Origin: Anaeromyces robustus
Taxonomy: Eukaryota > Neocallimastigomycota > Neocallimastigomycetes > Neocallimastigales > Neocallimastigaceae
Assembly: GCA_002104895.1 (NCBI GenBank)
Contig: MCFG01000018.1
Coordinates: forward strand, 272,501 to 300,000
Direction of reading: 5' to 3'
DNA: 27,500 bases
Shown here: piece by piece, positions 9,653-19,323 of the stretch
How the letters are laid out: each line of letters begins with the position of its first letter
Numbering within the stretch: position 1 is the first letter of the stretch
The notes under the pieces: model-generated
What the model was told of the DNA's origin: nothing
The model's input: only the letters and a program-made list of their open reading frames with translations
The model's database searches: none
Program-made: the position numbers and the translations under genes

Positions 9653-9770
9653 TTTTAATTGTTTATTGAATTATCTTTTTTTTTTTTTTTTCATTATGAA
9701 ATTCGAAAATAATTGAATATCAAAAATATGAAATATAACAATAAAAATTAAAAATGGAAATAAAAATAAA

Positions 9771-9795
9771 CGTTGTTGTTAATGGACCGTTGTTG
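9771..9795 (-). promoter_or_regulatory. CAACAACG direct repeat upstream of the PDI gene
   Basis: On the gene's strand, CAACAACG occurs twice, 17 bases apart, about 120-145 bases before the PDI start codon. The motif is G/C-bearing in otherwise nearly pure A/T DNA. A further CAACAACG lies at 10211-10218 in the opposite orientation. It is a candidate transcription-factor site. It does not match the yeast or animal unfolded-protein-response elements I know. Confidence 0.35.
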
Positions 9796-10323
9796 AATAA
9801 AATGTAATAAAAAAAAAATAGAAAAATTAAATATATGCATATTATATATTATATTAGACATAAGATAGATATATATGAAATTCGTTAATAATGATTTTAT
9901 TTTTAGTTTATTTATTATTTTAATTTACTTATTTTATTATTTTATTATATTTTATTTATATATTTATTATTATTTTATACAATAAATATTAATAAATATA
10001 TTATAATTTTTACATTTATTCCTTTTACTAATTGCAATTATTATTATTCTTTCAACAGAAGAAAAATAAAATTAATAAAGAAAAGAAAAACCTTGAAAAA
10101 TAAAATAAAAAAAAAAAAGGAAAAATCATAATAATTATTATTTATAGAATTTTATGTTTTACATGATACATTTACATTATATAATAATAGTTTTTATTAT
10201 AATTTTGTATCAACAACGTATTATAATAATAATAAACTTTAATAAATATAAAAATTAATTAGTTGAAAAAAAAAAAAAAAACATATAGATCAAAAATGTG
10301 AGTGACTGTGTGACTTGACTTGT

Positions 10324-10349
10324 AAATTTATGTATATTTACATAAATTT
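10324..10349. repeat. Perfect 11-bp inverted repeat, 4-bp loop
   Basis: AAATTTATGTA (10324-10334) is complementary to TACATAAATTT (10339-10349). Confidence 0.8.
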
Positions 10350-10846
10350 TTGCTTTAAATAATAATATTAATATTATTAAAGATATTCAATATTCATCAA
10401 TATGAATTTTATAATATAAATTATTTATTATATATAAAATAGTGTTACTTATAATTATTTATGTAAAATAGTGTTTTAAAAGTATTTTTTTTTTATTAAG
10501 CATTTTTTTTTTTTTTTTTTTGAAATTTTTGTAATAAACTTTAAACAAAAAATTTTCTCCCAAAAAAAAGTTAGTTTGAACAGCAGAGTTAGATCAAAAA
10601 CAAAATATCTTAACTTCATTTTATAATCCTATTTTAAAATTATTACATAATAAATATTTAAAATATATTATTTAATAATATATATATATAATGATTATTA
10701 TATAAATATATTTATATATAATTTTATTAAATATTTTTTTATATTCGATGATTAAAAGAAAGTAAATTTTCTTTAAAGTTTATTTATTAATAATTATTAT
10801 TTTTATAAATTATTCAATGCATCTTATAATCCATTAAATTATTATA

Positions 10847-10897
10847 AATTTACTATTATTTTTTTTTCATATTCAGAAAAAAAAATAATAGTAAATT
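10847..10897. repeat. Perfect 21-bp inverted repeat, 9-bp loop
   Basis: The arm at 10847-10867 (AATTTACTATTATT then seven T) is exactly complementary to 10877-10897, around the loop CATATTCAG. Partly homopolymeric, but the TACTATTATT core makes it specific. Confidence 0.85.
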
Positions 10898-11099
10898 AAA
10901 GATAGTTACGTCATAAAAAAAAATAATAATAACAGAAGTTATAATAGAAAAAAAAAAAAAAACAAAAAGAATTAGCAACATAAAAAAAAAAAAAAAAGAA
11001 AGAAAAAAAGAATTTAATACATAAAAATAAATTCATATTTGATTATTAGATTATAATAAAAAAACAAAAAAAAAAAAAAAAAAAAAAAGAAATAAAACT

Positions 11100-12260
11100 T
11101 TAAAAATTACTACCTACTTCTGATTTGAATCAATTAATTAAAAAAATAAATATAAAATTTTGACAAAGAAGGATAAAGTTATTATAATTCTAGTAATATA
11201 TTTTATTACTTAATGCCTGTGAAAATGAAAAAGATAATTTATTAAAAAATTTTACATGAAGTAACTTGAATTGAATTTAAAAATATATAAAAAGTAGAAA
11301 TGGTTGAAAATTCTATTATTTTATACATGTGAAAATGGAAAGATAAATTTAGTAATATATATTTATATAAACTTGGAGAAAATATAAATAAGAAAAAATA
11401 GTAATAATGAAACAGCAATATTTAAAGCATGTTTAAATGAAAATAAAAAATTAGTAAAATATTTAATTGAGTAAATATCAATAAAGAAAACGAAGAAGGT
11501 GAAACATCATTATTTAAAGCATGTTTCAAGTGGAAATATAAATTTGGTAAAATATTTAATTGAATTAAGGAGAACAGATAAAAATAAAGAAAATGAAAAT
11601 ACTGAAACTTCTTTTTTTTTTTTTTAACCATGTTTAAATGGGAATAAAAATTTTGTAAAATGTTTAATTGAGTTAGACAAAGATATCAATATAAATATAA
11701 ATATAAATAAAGAAAATAAAAATGATGAAACTCCATTATTTTATGCATATTCAAATGAGAATAAAAATTAATAAAATTTTTAATTAAACATATAACAGAT
11801 AAAAATAAAAAAAAAAAAAAAAAAATAGAGGTAATAAAATATTATTATTTAATGCATGTCAAAGTAGAAATGATAATTTAGCAAAATATTTAATTGAATT
11901 AAAGGGAGCCAATATAAATATAAGATGATATAAATAAAATAAATGAAGTAGTAAACTTTTTAAAAGAAACGATTTTTTTTCAATGAATGTAAATATAAGA
12001 ATAAGAATTTAATAAAATATATTTAATTAAATTGAGAGCAAATATTAATAAAAAAAATTGAGATAATGAAACACTATTACTTATTTTAAATTGGAATAAA
12101 AATGAAAAAACAAATTAATGTTTTATTAATGAATTAAGAGTAAATATAAATACAAGAAAAATAAAAAAAAAAAAAAGAAAGAGAGAGAAAATGATTTAAC
12201 ACTAATAATCATGATTATCTGTAGGGGAATAAAAGAAAATATTAAAAAAAAGTGAAATAG
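11100..12260 (+). pseudogene. Decayed ankyrin-repeat gene, paralogue of the 13403-16735 gene
   Basis: The region carries the family's landmarks in the right order. The N-terminal ones are CTGATTTGAATCAATTAATTA, AAGGATAAAGTT and ATTATAATTCTAGTAATAT. Then come at least eight degenerate repeat units, seen as GAAACxxCxxTATTTAAAGCATGT, TTAGTAAAATATTTAATTGA and AATAAAGAAAATGA-like motifs, for example near 11408, 11500, 11610, 11720 and 11860. No single frame continues for more than about one repeat. Stops, frame changes and A-run insertions are spread throughout, and the N-terminal part is shortened. It lies about 1.1 kb before the intact member and in the same orientation, as expected from tandem duplication followed by decay. 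Confidence 0.8.
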
Positions 12261-13402
12261 AAACTAAATAATTAAAATAATTAAATACGAATACAAATAC
12301 AAAATACAAAAACGAAAATAAAAAAATAAATTAAAATAAAATAAATAATAGAAATAAAAATACTATAATATTATATAAAATAAAAGTAAATAATAATAAT
12401 AATGATAATCAATTTAGTATCATATTTCTATTACAATAAATCTTACTATTTATATAAATATATAAAATATTTTAATTATTTTATTATATATAAAATTATA
12501 CATTATATTTTTTATATTATATTTTTACTTCATTTTTTTTATTATAACTGGTATAAAGATAATAACTATTATTATTATTATAATTTTTTATTTATTATAA
12601 AAACTATTTGAAAAAGTATTACAAAAAATAAAACTTTAAAATTTTAAAATTGAAAAAAAAAAAAAAAAAAAAAAAAAGTATTACAAAAAAATAATAAAAT
12701 AAAAAATTTAAAAATTGAAAAAAAAAAAAAGTATTACAAAAATTTAAATAAAAATTAAAACTTTAATATTAATTTTTTTTTATATTTATTTTATTTTTTA
12801 TATTTTTTATATTTTTTATTTTTTTAAAATAAAAAAATTTTATTATCAAAACATAATATATACTATAATATAATATATGATAGAAACAAAACGTAATATA
12901 AAATTCATTATGAATTACAAGTAAAATTAATAAAATTAATAAATAAACCTTGGTTTTTGTTTTTGTTTGCCAAACTTTTGCCAAATTATCTTTTTTATCA
13001 AGTTTCTTTTGTTTTAATATTCTAAGTTTTTTTTTTTTAACAAAGATAAAAAAAAAAAGAAAGAAAAGTAAAAAAAAAAAATTAAATAATAAGAATTATC
13101 AACTTTTTTTTTTTTTTTAATATAATTTTTAATATTGTAATTCAAATAAATAAATAAATAAATAAATAAATAAATTTTTTATCATGATATAATTCATAAA
13201 GATAAAATACAGCTATAAAAGTAGTCATACTAAAAAAAAAAAAAAATAAAATAAAATAAAAACTAATACACAATAAAAAATAAATAAAAAGAAATAAAAA
13301 TTAATATTTAACTAATTATTATTAACTAACTATTATTATTATTTATTTATTTATTTATTTATTTTTTAAAAAATAATAATAATTCAGAAAAATACAATAA
13401 TA
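12261..13402. other. Gene-less stretch upstream of the intact ankyrin gene
   Basis: The stretch holds A-runs, AAAT arrays (13143-13175) and TTTA arrays (13338-13362). Its short open frames are Y/I/F/K monotony. One exon-like island on the minus strand (12949-13021) is reported among the findings. The last few hundred bases must include the promoter of the downstream gene, but no element stands out. Confidence 0.6.
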
Positions 13403-16400
13403 ATGACGAAAAAACAATTACAAATTAATGCATTCGTCGAAGCTATCGATAATAAAAATATTAAAGATATAAAAGATATAGAAGATATAATAACGAATAA
13501 TATAAATAATGATATTGCTTTAGAATTAAATAATAATAATTTACTTACTTCTGAAAGATTACAATTTCTATTTGAAAATTATTCTAAATATTTAAAAATT
13601 TCTTTCACATTAATTAACAAATTATTCCATGAAGATAATTTCGAATTACTAGATATTATTTTTAATAATATTTATTTTTTTAATAATGAAGCGATTTTAA
13701 ATTTACTTAATCATTACAAAAATAAAATTTCAATTTCTATCTCAAATTTAAATCAATTAATTATTAATTATAAAATTTCAACAAAAAAGGATAAAACCAT
13801 TTGGAATAATTATTATAATTCTAGTAATATTTATTTACTAAATACTTGTGAAAATCGAAAATATGATTTATTCGAATATTTATATAAACATATTAAAATA
13901 GATATAAAAAATATAAGAGGCAAAAATGGTGAAACTCTATTATTTAAGGCTTGTGAAAATGGTAATATTAATTTAGTATTATTTTTAATTAAACTTGGAG
14001 AGGATATAAATACTGAAAATAGTTATAATGAAACCCCATTATTTAAAGCATGTTCTAGTGGAAATAAAAACTTAGTAAAACTTTTAATTGAATTAGGAGC
14101 AGATATAAATAAAGAAAATAATATTGGTGAAACACCATTATTTGAGGCCTGTTCCAGTGGAAATGAAAATTTAGTAAAATATTTATATGAATCATTGAAA
14201 GTAAATATTTATAAAAAGAATTATTTGGGTGAAACGCCAATATTTAAAGCATGTTCCAGTGGGAATGAAAATTTAGTAAAATATTTAATTAAACTTGGTT
14301 TAGATATAAATAAAGAAAATGATATGGCTAAAACTCCATTTTTTAATGCATGTGAAAGTGGGAATGAAAATTTAGTAAAATATTTAATTAAACTTGGTGT
14401 AGTAGATATAAATAAAGAAAATCGGGAAAATGAAACACCATTATTTGAAGCATGTGAAAGTGGGAATGAAAATTTAGTAAAATATTTAATTAAATTAGGA
14501 GCAGATGTCAATAAAGAAAATAATAATAGTGAAACCATATTATTTAAAGCCTGTCAAAAGGGAAATGAAAATTTAGTAAAATATTTAATTGAATTAGGAA
14601 TAGATATCAATAAAGATAATGAAATGTTTAAAACACCATTATTTGAAGCATGTTTAAGTGGGAATGAAAATTTAGTAAAATATTTAATTAAATTAGGAAC
14701 AGATGTTAATAAAAAGGTTAGAGGAGGTGAAACACCATTATTTAATGCCTGTTTAAGTGGAAATGAAAATTTAGTAAAATATTTAATTGAGTCGGTTAGA
14801 GTACAAAGTATAAATAAAATAAATATATTGAATGAAATACCTTTTTTTAATGCCTGTAAATCTGGAAATAAAAATTTAGTAAATTATTTAGTTAAAAAAT
14901 TTGGTGTAAAACCAAATTATAAAAATAGATATGGTGAAACACCATTATTTTATGCTTGTTTAAGTGGAAATGAAGATATTGTAAAAGAATTAATTGAATT
15001 AGGCGTAGATATTCATGTCAAAAGTAAATATGGTGATACACCATTATTTCATGCTTGTCAAAATGGAAATTTAAATATTGTAAAATATTTAATTAAATTA
15101 GGTGCTGATATTAATGAAGAAAATTGGAATAATGAAACACCAATATTTAAAGCATGTTCTAGTGGGAATGAAAATTTAGTTAAATATTTAATTAAATTAG
15201 GAGCAAATATAAATAAAGAAGATTATAAGGGGGAAACACCATTATTTGATGCCTGTCACAGTGGAAATGAAAATTTGGTAAAATATTTAATTAAATTAGG
15301 AGCAGATATCCATAAAGAAAATCATCAAAATGGTGAAACACCATTATTTGTTTCTTGTAAAAAAGGAAATGAAAATTTGGTAAAATATTTAATTAAATTA
15401 GGAGCAGATATCCATAAAGAAAATCATCAAGATGGTGAAACACCATTATTTAAAGCCTGTTTAAGTGGGAATGAAAATTTAGTTAAATATTTAATTAAAT
15501 TAGGAGCAAATATAAATAAAGAAAATAGGAATGGTGAAACTCCATTATTTACAGCATGTTATCAAAAAAATGAAAATAATATAAAATACTTAATTGAATT
15601 AGGAGCAAATATAAATAAAGTAAATAGGAATGGTGAAACTCCAATATTTGGAGCATGTTTAAATGGAAATATAAATATTGTAAAATATTTAATGGAATTA
15701 GGAGCAGATATCAATAAAGAAAATAGTGAAGGTGAAACCCCATTATTTAATGCATGTATTAGTGAAAATGCGGATTTAATAAAATATTTAATTGAATTAG
15801 GAAGAGTAGATTTAGATAAAAGTGTAGATATAGATAAAAGTGTAGATATAGATAAAGGTGTAGGTACAGGTGTAGGTACAGGTGTAGGTGTAGATAAAGG
15901 TGTAAATACAAGTGTAGATGTAGGTGTAGATATAGATGAAAGTGTAAGTTCAAGTGCAAGTACAGGTGTAGGTGTAGAAGTAGGTGTAGATATCAATAAA
16001 GAAAAACATAATGAAGAAACACCATTATTTTATGCCTGTTCAAGGAATAGAAATGAAACTATAATTAAATATTTAATTGAAGCCGGAGCGGATGTCAATA
16101 AAGAAAATACCTCTAAGGAAACTCCATTAATTGATGCATGTTTAAAAGGAAATGAAAAAGCAGTAAAATATTTAATTGAAGCAGGAGCTGATGTTAATAA
16201 AATAACTAAAAGACGAGAAAGTCCATTGCTTATAGCCTGTTGTAATGGAAATGAAAAAATTATAAAATATTTAATTGAAGCAGGAGCAGAAGTTAATCAA
16301 GGAAATGATGAAGATGAAACCCCTTTATTTTTTGCCTGTGTTCGAGGAAATGAAAATATTATAAAATATTTAGTAGAACATGGAGCAGATGTGAATAAAG

Positions 16401-16735
16401 AAAATTATGATGGCGAAACACCATTATTTAATGCTTGTTGGAGTGAAAAAAAAAATATAATTAAATATTTAATTGATAAAGGAGCAGATATCAATAAAAC
16501 AAATGATGAAGAAGAATCACCAATATTTGGAGCCTGTATAAAAGGAAATGAATTATTAGTAAAATATTTAGTAGAATTAGGGGCAGATATTAATATAATA
16601 AATGAAGAAGGGGAAACACCATTATTACGAGCCTGTGAAGTTGGAAATCAAAAATTAATAATGTATTTAATTGATAATGGAGCAAAAGTCAATAAAAGAA
16701 ATATTAAAGCGGTTAGGAAAGCATTAAATATTTAA
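13403..16735 (+). CDS. Large ankyrin-repeat protein (1110 residues, 26 clear repeats)
   Basis: An intronless open frame runs from the ATG at 13403, the first in frame after A-rich leader DNA, to TAA at 16733-16735. Residues 1 to about 170 are an N/K/I-rich, mostly helical region with a degenerate ankyrin-like end. From about 175 to 1105, 26 units of mainly 33 residues follow. Each has the (G/N)ETPLFxACxxGN helix 1, the ENLVKYLIxLG helix 2 and the ADINKEN loop. No signal peptide, membrane segment or catalytic domain is visible, so a cytosolic or nuclear protein-binding scaffold is the best guess. Partner and role are unknown. Unlike the locus at 2830-6051, it has no toxin-like C-terminus. Two decayed paralogues lie upstream. 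One loop carries a 60-codon V-D/V-G expansion, and two neighbouring repeats are nearly identical in DNA. Confidence 0.92.
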   Translation: MTKKQLQINAFVEAIDNKNIKDIKDIEDIITNNINNDIALELNNNNLLTSERLQFLFENYSKYLKISFTLINKLFHEDNFELLDIIFNNIYFFNNEAILNLLNHYKNKISISISNLNQLIINYKISTKKDKTIWNNYYNSSNIYLLNTCENRKYDLFEYLYKHIKIDIKNIRGKNGETLLFKACENGNINLVLFLIKLGEDINTENSYNETPLFKACSSGNKNLVKLLIELGADINKENNIGETPLFEACSSGNENLVKYLYESLKVNIYKKNYLGETPIFKACSSGNENLVKYLIKLGLDINKENDMAKTPFFNACESGNENLVKYLIKLGVVDINKENRENETPLFEACESGNENLVKYLIKLGADVNKENNNSETILFKACQKGNENLVKYLIELGIDINKDNEMFKTPLFEACLSGNENLVKYLIKLGTDVNKKVRGGETPLFNACLSGNENLVKYLIESVRVQSINKINILNEIPFFNACKSGNKNLVNYLVKKFGVKPNYKNRYGETPLFYACLSGNEDIVKELIELGVDIHVKSKYGDTPLFHACQNGNLNIVKYLIKLGADINEENWNNETPIFKACSSGNENLVKYLIKLGANINKEDYKGETPLFDACHSGNENLVKYLIKLGADIHKENHQNGETPLFVSCKKGNENLVKYLIKLGADIHKENHQDGETPLFKACLSGNENLVKYLIKLGANINKENRNGETPLFTACYQKNENNIKYLIELGANINKVNRNGETPIFGACLNGNINIVKYLMELGADINKENSEGETPLFNACISENADLIKYLIELGRVDLDKSVDIDKSVDIDKGVGTGVGTGVGVDKGVNTSVDVGVDIDESVSSSASTGVGVEVGVDINKEKHNEETPLFYACSRNRNETIIKYLIEAGADVNKENTSKETPLIDACLKGNEKAVKYLIEAGADVNKITKRRESPLLIACCNGNEKIIKYLIEAGAEVNQGNDEDETPLFFACVRGNENIIKYLVEHGADVNKENYDGETPLFNACWSEKKNIIKYLIDKGADINKTNDEEESPIFGACIKGNELLVKYLVELGADINIINEEGETPLLRACEVGNQKLIMYLIDNGAKVNKRNIKAVRKALNI
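15263..15451 (+). repeat. Recent 102-bp duplication of one ankyrin unit
   Basis: The 87 bases from 15263 and those from 15365 differ at one position (AAT/GAT in the HQNGETP/HQDGETP turn). Both units are 34 rather than 33 residues long. Other repeats in the array differ much more. Confidence 0.85.
15806..15985 (+). repeat. In-frame hexanucleotide expansion inside an ankyrin loop
   Basis: About 180 bases are built from GTAGAT, GTAGGT, ACAGGT and AGTGTA-type hexamers. They encode about 60 residues (802-861) of V-D, V-G and T-G dipeptides with DIDKSVDIDKGVGTGVG-like order. The block sits where a repeat's VDINKE loop should be and ends by resuming VDINKE, so it looks like slippage growth of that loop. 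It is the most G-rich stretch of the gene. Confidence 0.85.
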
Positions 16736-18443
16736 TATTAATAATAATAATAATAATAATAATAAAAGAAAAAAAAAAAAAAAAGAAAAAAAGAAAAACA
16801 AAAAAAAGAAAGAAAGAAAAAAAAAAAAAAAAGAAAAAATAAATATTAATATTAGATAGTGATAATAATAATAATTATTATTATTATTATTACTTATATA
16901 TACTTAAAATATAAAGAAAGAATTAAAAAAAAAAATTAAATAAATAAATAAATATAAATATAAATATAAATATAAATATAAAAAAAAAATTTAATAAAAA
17001 CAAATAATTATGATAAATATTAATAAACAAGTTATAAAATATTTTTTTTTAAACTTTTTTTATTTTTTTTTATTTTTTTTTTGTTTTTTTTTTTTGTTTT
17101 TCTTTTTTTTTTTGTTGTTAAATGTTATTTGCTTTTTTTTTTTTTTTTTATTTTTTTTATTATTATTTAATAACTTTTATATACTTTAATATATAATATA
17201 TAATATATAATAATATCTTTATATATAAATATTAATTTTTTTTTTATTGAAAAAAAAAACCTACTAAAGATTATTCATCTTTTATTTTAACTTTTCTCCT
17301 TTTTTTTTATATATATAAATATATATATTACTATTCTATATATCTTTTATTATTATTATTATTATTAGTAATAGTAGATGTAGTAGTAGATGTAGTGGTA
17401 ATCATTATTTAATCCTTTTTTTTTTCTCTTCATTATTTTTATCTTCCATAATCAATACTTTAGATAAAAAAAATGAAATAAAAATGAAATAAAAATGTAA
17501 AAAAAATAAAAACTAAATAATTAAATAATAACTATATATAAAATAAAATATATATATATAATTATAAAAAAAAAAAAAAAAAATGAAAAAAAGATTTTTT
17601 TTTTTTTATTATTATTAATAAATAAAAATATAGAACTTAGTTTTTTCTTCTTTTTTTTTTTTTGTTTTTGTTTTTGTTTTCCTCAATATATATAATTTGC
17701 TATGCTTTGTATTTAAAATAAATTGCTATTTAATATTGGTATTAAAAAAAAAAATTTTTGTTTTTTTTTTTTTTTATTTGTATATTATTGAATATTATTC
17801 TTATATAAATATTTTTTCTTGATTTATAATATATATAAATATATATATATTTTAAACCAAAACTATTATATTATTATTAGTATTAATATTATTTATTATA
17901 AATTATTATATAAATTATTATTAATTATTACTGTTTTTTTGTCGTTAATTATTAAACATTTGAAATTTGTTGATATAAAATTTTGTCGTTTTTTTTTTTT
18001 TTTTTTTTTTTTTTGAAAAATTTATTTTTTATTTCTCTCCTATTTTTTCCTTTTTTTGTTTTTTGTTTTTTGTTTTTTTGTTTTTTTTTTGTTCTGTTTT
18101 AAATGCTTATTTTCTTAAATTCTCTTTTTTTTTTTTTTTGTTTTTGTTTTTGTTTTTTGTTTTAAAATTTAGATATTATTATTATAATTTTTATAAAATA
18201 TTATAATTATAATTAACTAAAAATATATATTTTAATATTATTATTATTATTATTAATTTGGATATAAAATAAAAACTATTTAATTTTAAAAACTATTTAA
18301 TAATTGCTGCTTACTTATTTATATGTGTAAAAAAAAGTAATAAAAAAAAAAAGAAAAAAAATAAACAATTCTTTAAAAAAAAAAAATAAAAACAATTTTT
18401 AAGAAAAATAAACCATTTTTATTTCCTTTCTTTTTTTTCTTTT

Positions 18444-18489
<46 letters not shown>

Positions 18490-18562
18490 CTTATTTGATT
18501 GATTATACTTAAAAAAAAAATATTTCATTACTACTTTTTTTTTTCTTTATTCCTGCTGTTTT

Positions 18563-18594
<32 letters not shown>

Positions 18595-18753
18595 AAAAAA
18601 TTAAAAAGAAAAATTTACTTATAATATATTCTATATACTCTCTTTTTTTTTTTTTTTTATTCAACCAAAATATATTACTTTATTTTAATTTTAATTTTTT
18701 TTTTTATGTATTTTTTTTTTTTTTTTTTTTTATTAAATGCTTTTTTTTTTATA

Positions 18754-18784
<31 letters not shown>

Positions 18785-19323
18785 TTCTTCTTATTTTGTT
18801 TCTTATTAAATAATTATATATATGTATAAGAAAAAAAAATAATAATATATTCAAATCTAAAATTATATAAAAAAAAAAATTGATAATAAAAAAATGTATA
18901 TTATATATGTTATAAATATATAATAAAATAAATTTAAAAAAAAATTAAAAAAATTTTTTTTTTTTATAAGAAAAAAAAAAAAAAAAAATAAAAAAGAAAT
19001 AAAATGAAAAGAAAAAAAAAATGTTTTAAAATATACTAAAGATAAATAAATTTGAGCATGATTTGAATGTATTTTATTATTAAAAAAAAAATTCATTCAC
19101 ACTTGTTATTAAAATTTGTTAATTTCTTTAATGTTTAATGTAGTTTTGTTGCTAAAAAATTGATAATAAAAAAAAGATTAAAAATATAGGTCTTTTCTTT
19201 TTCTTTTGCACTTTTTAGTTTAAATATATTTCCTTTTTTTTTAGATATTTTAAAACTTTTTAAAATATATAAGATAAATAAAAATAAAAAAGTATCTTTT
19301 TTTTTTTGGAAAGGCTTTCAAAC
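16736..19323. other. Gene-less T-rich region between convergent genes
   Basis: The 3' ends of the ankyrin gene (plus strand) and the kinase gene (minus strand) face each other here. After an AAT array and purine-rich runs (16736-16850), the plus strand is dominated by T-runs and TTTTTG/TTTTTC patterns (17040-18790), then turns A-rich (18820-19100). The open frames are homopolymer products. I see no RNA gene. Confidence 0.65.
18446..18489. repeat. 44-base uninterrupted T run
   Basis: It is the longest homopolymer in the window, and several others of 18-25 bases lie within 300 bases. Confidence 0.85.

Larger units (their letters stand above)
9796..11099. other. Gene-less stretch upstream of the PDI gene
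   Basis: This is A+T-rich DNA with A-runs and no credible coding frame. It contains two notable inverted repeats, listed separately, and a small G/C-richer patch at about 10296-10322 with GTGACT/TGACTTG echoes. The proximal part must include the PDI promoter. Confidence 0.6.

Noticed and set aside
11422-11631. 69-codon minus-strand frame
   Set aside because: Shadow of degenerate ankyrin units in the 11100-12260 remnant.
12402-12984. Y/I/F/K-rich frames on both strands (12402-12611 plus, 12769-12984 minus)
   Set aside because: Low-complexity products with no motif. Only the first residues of the minus-strand frame (12949-13021) looked different, and these are listed as a finding.
14055-15996. 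Four minus-strand open frames of 61-144 codons opposite the intact ankyrin gene
   Set aside because: They are mirror images of the repeat units and of the hexanucleotide expansion (for example runs of STPTPVPTP and HLHLHLYL). Their periodicity follows the ankyrin repeats exactly.
17819-19096. Frames at 17819-18016 and 18863-19096
   Set aside because: They encode poly-F and I/Y runs made by homopolymers.
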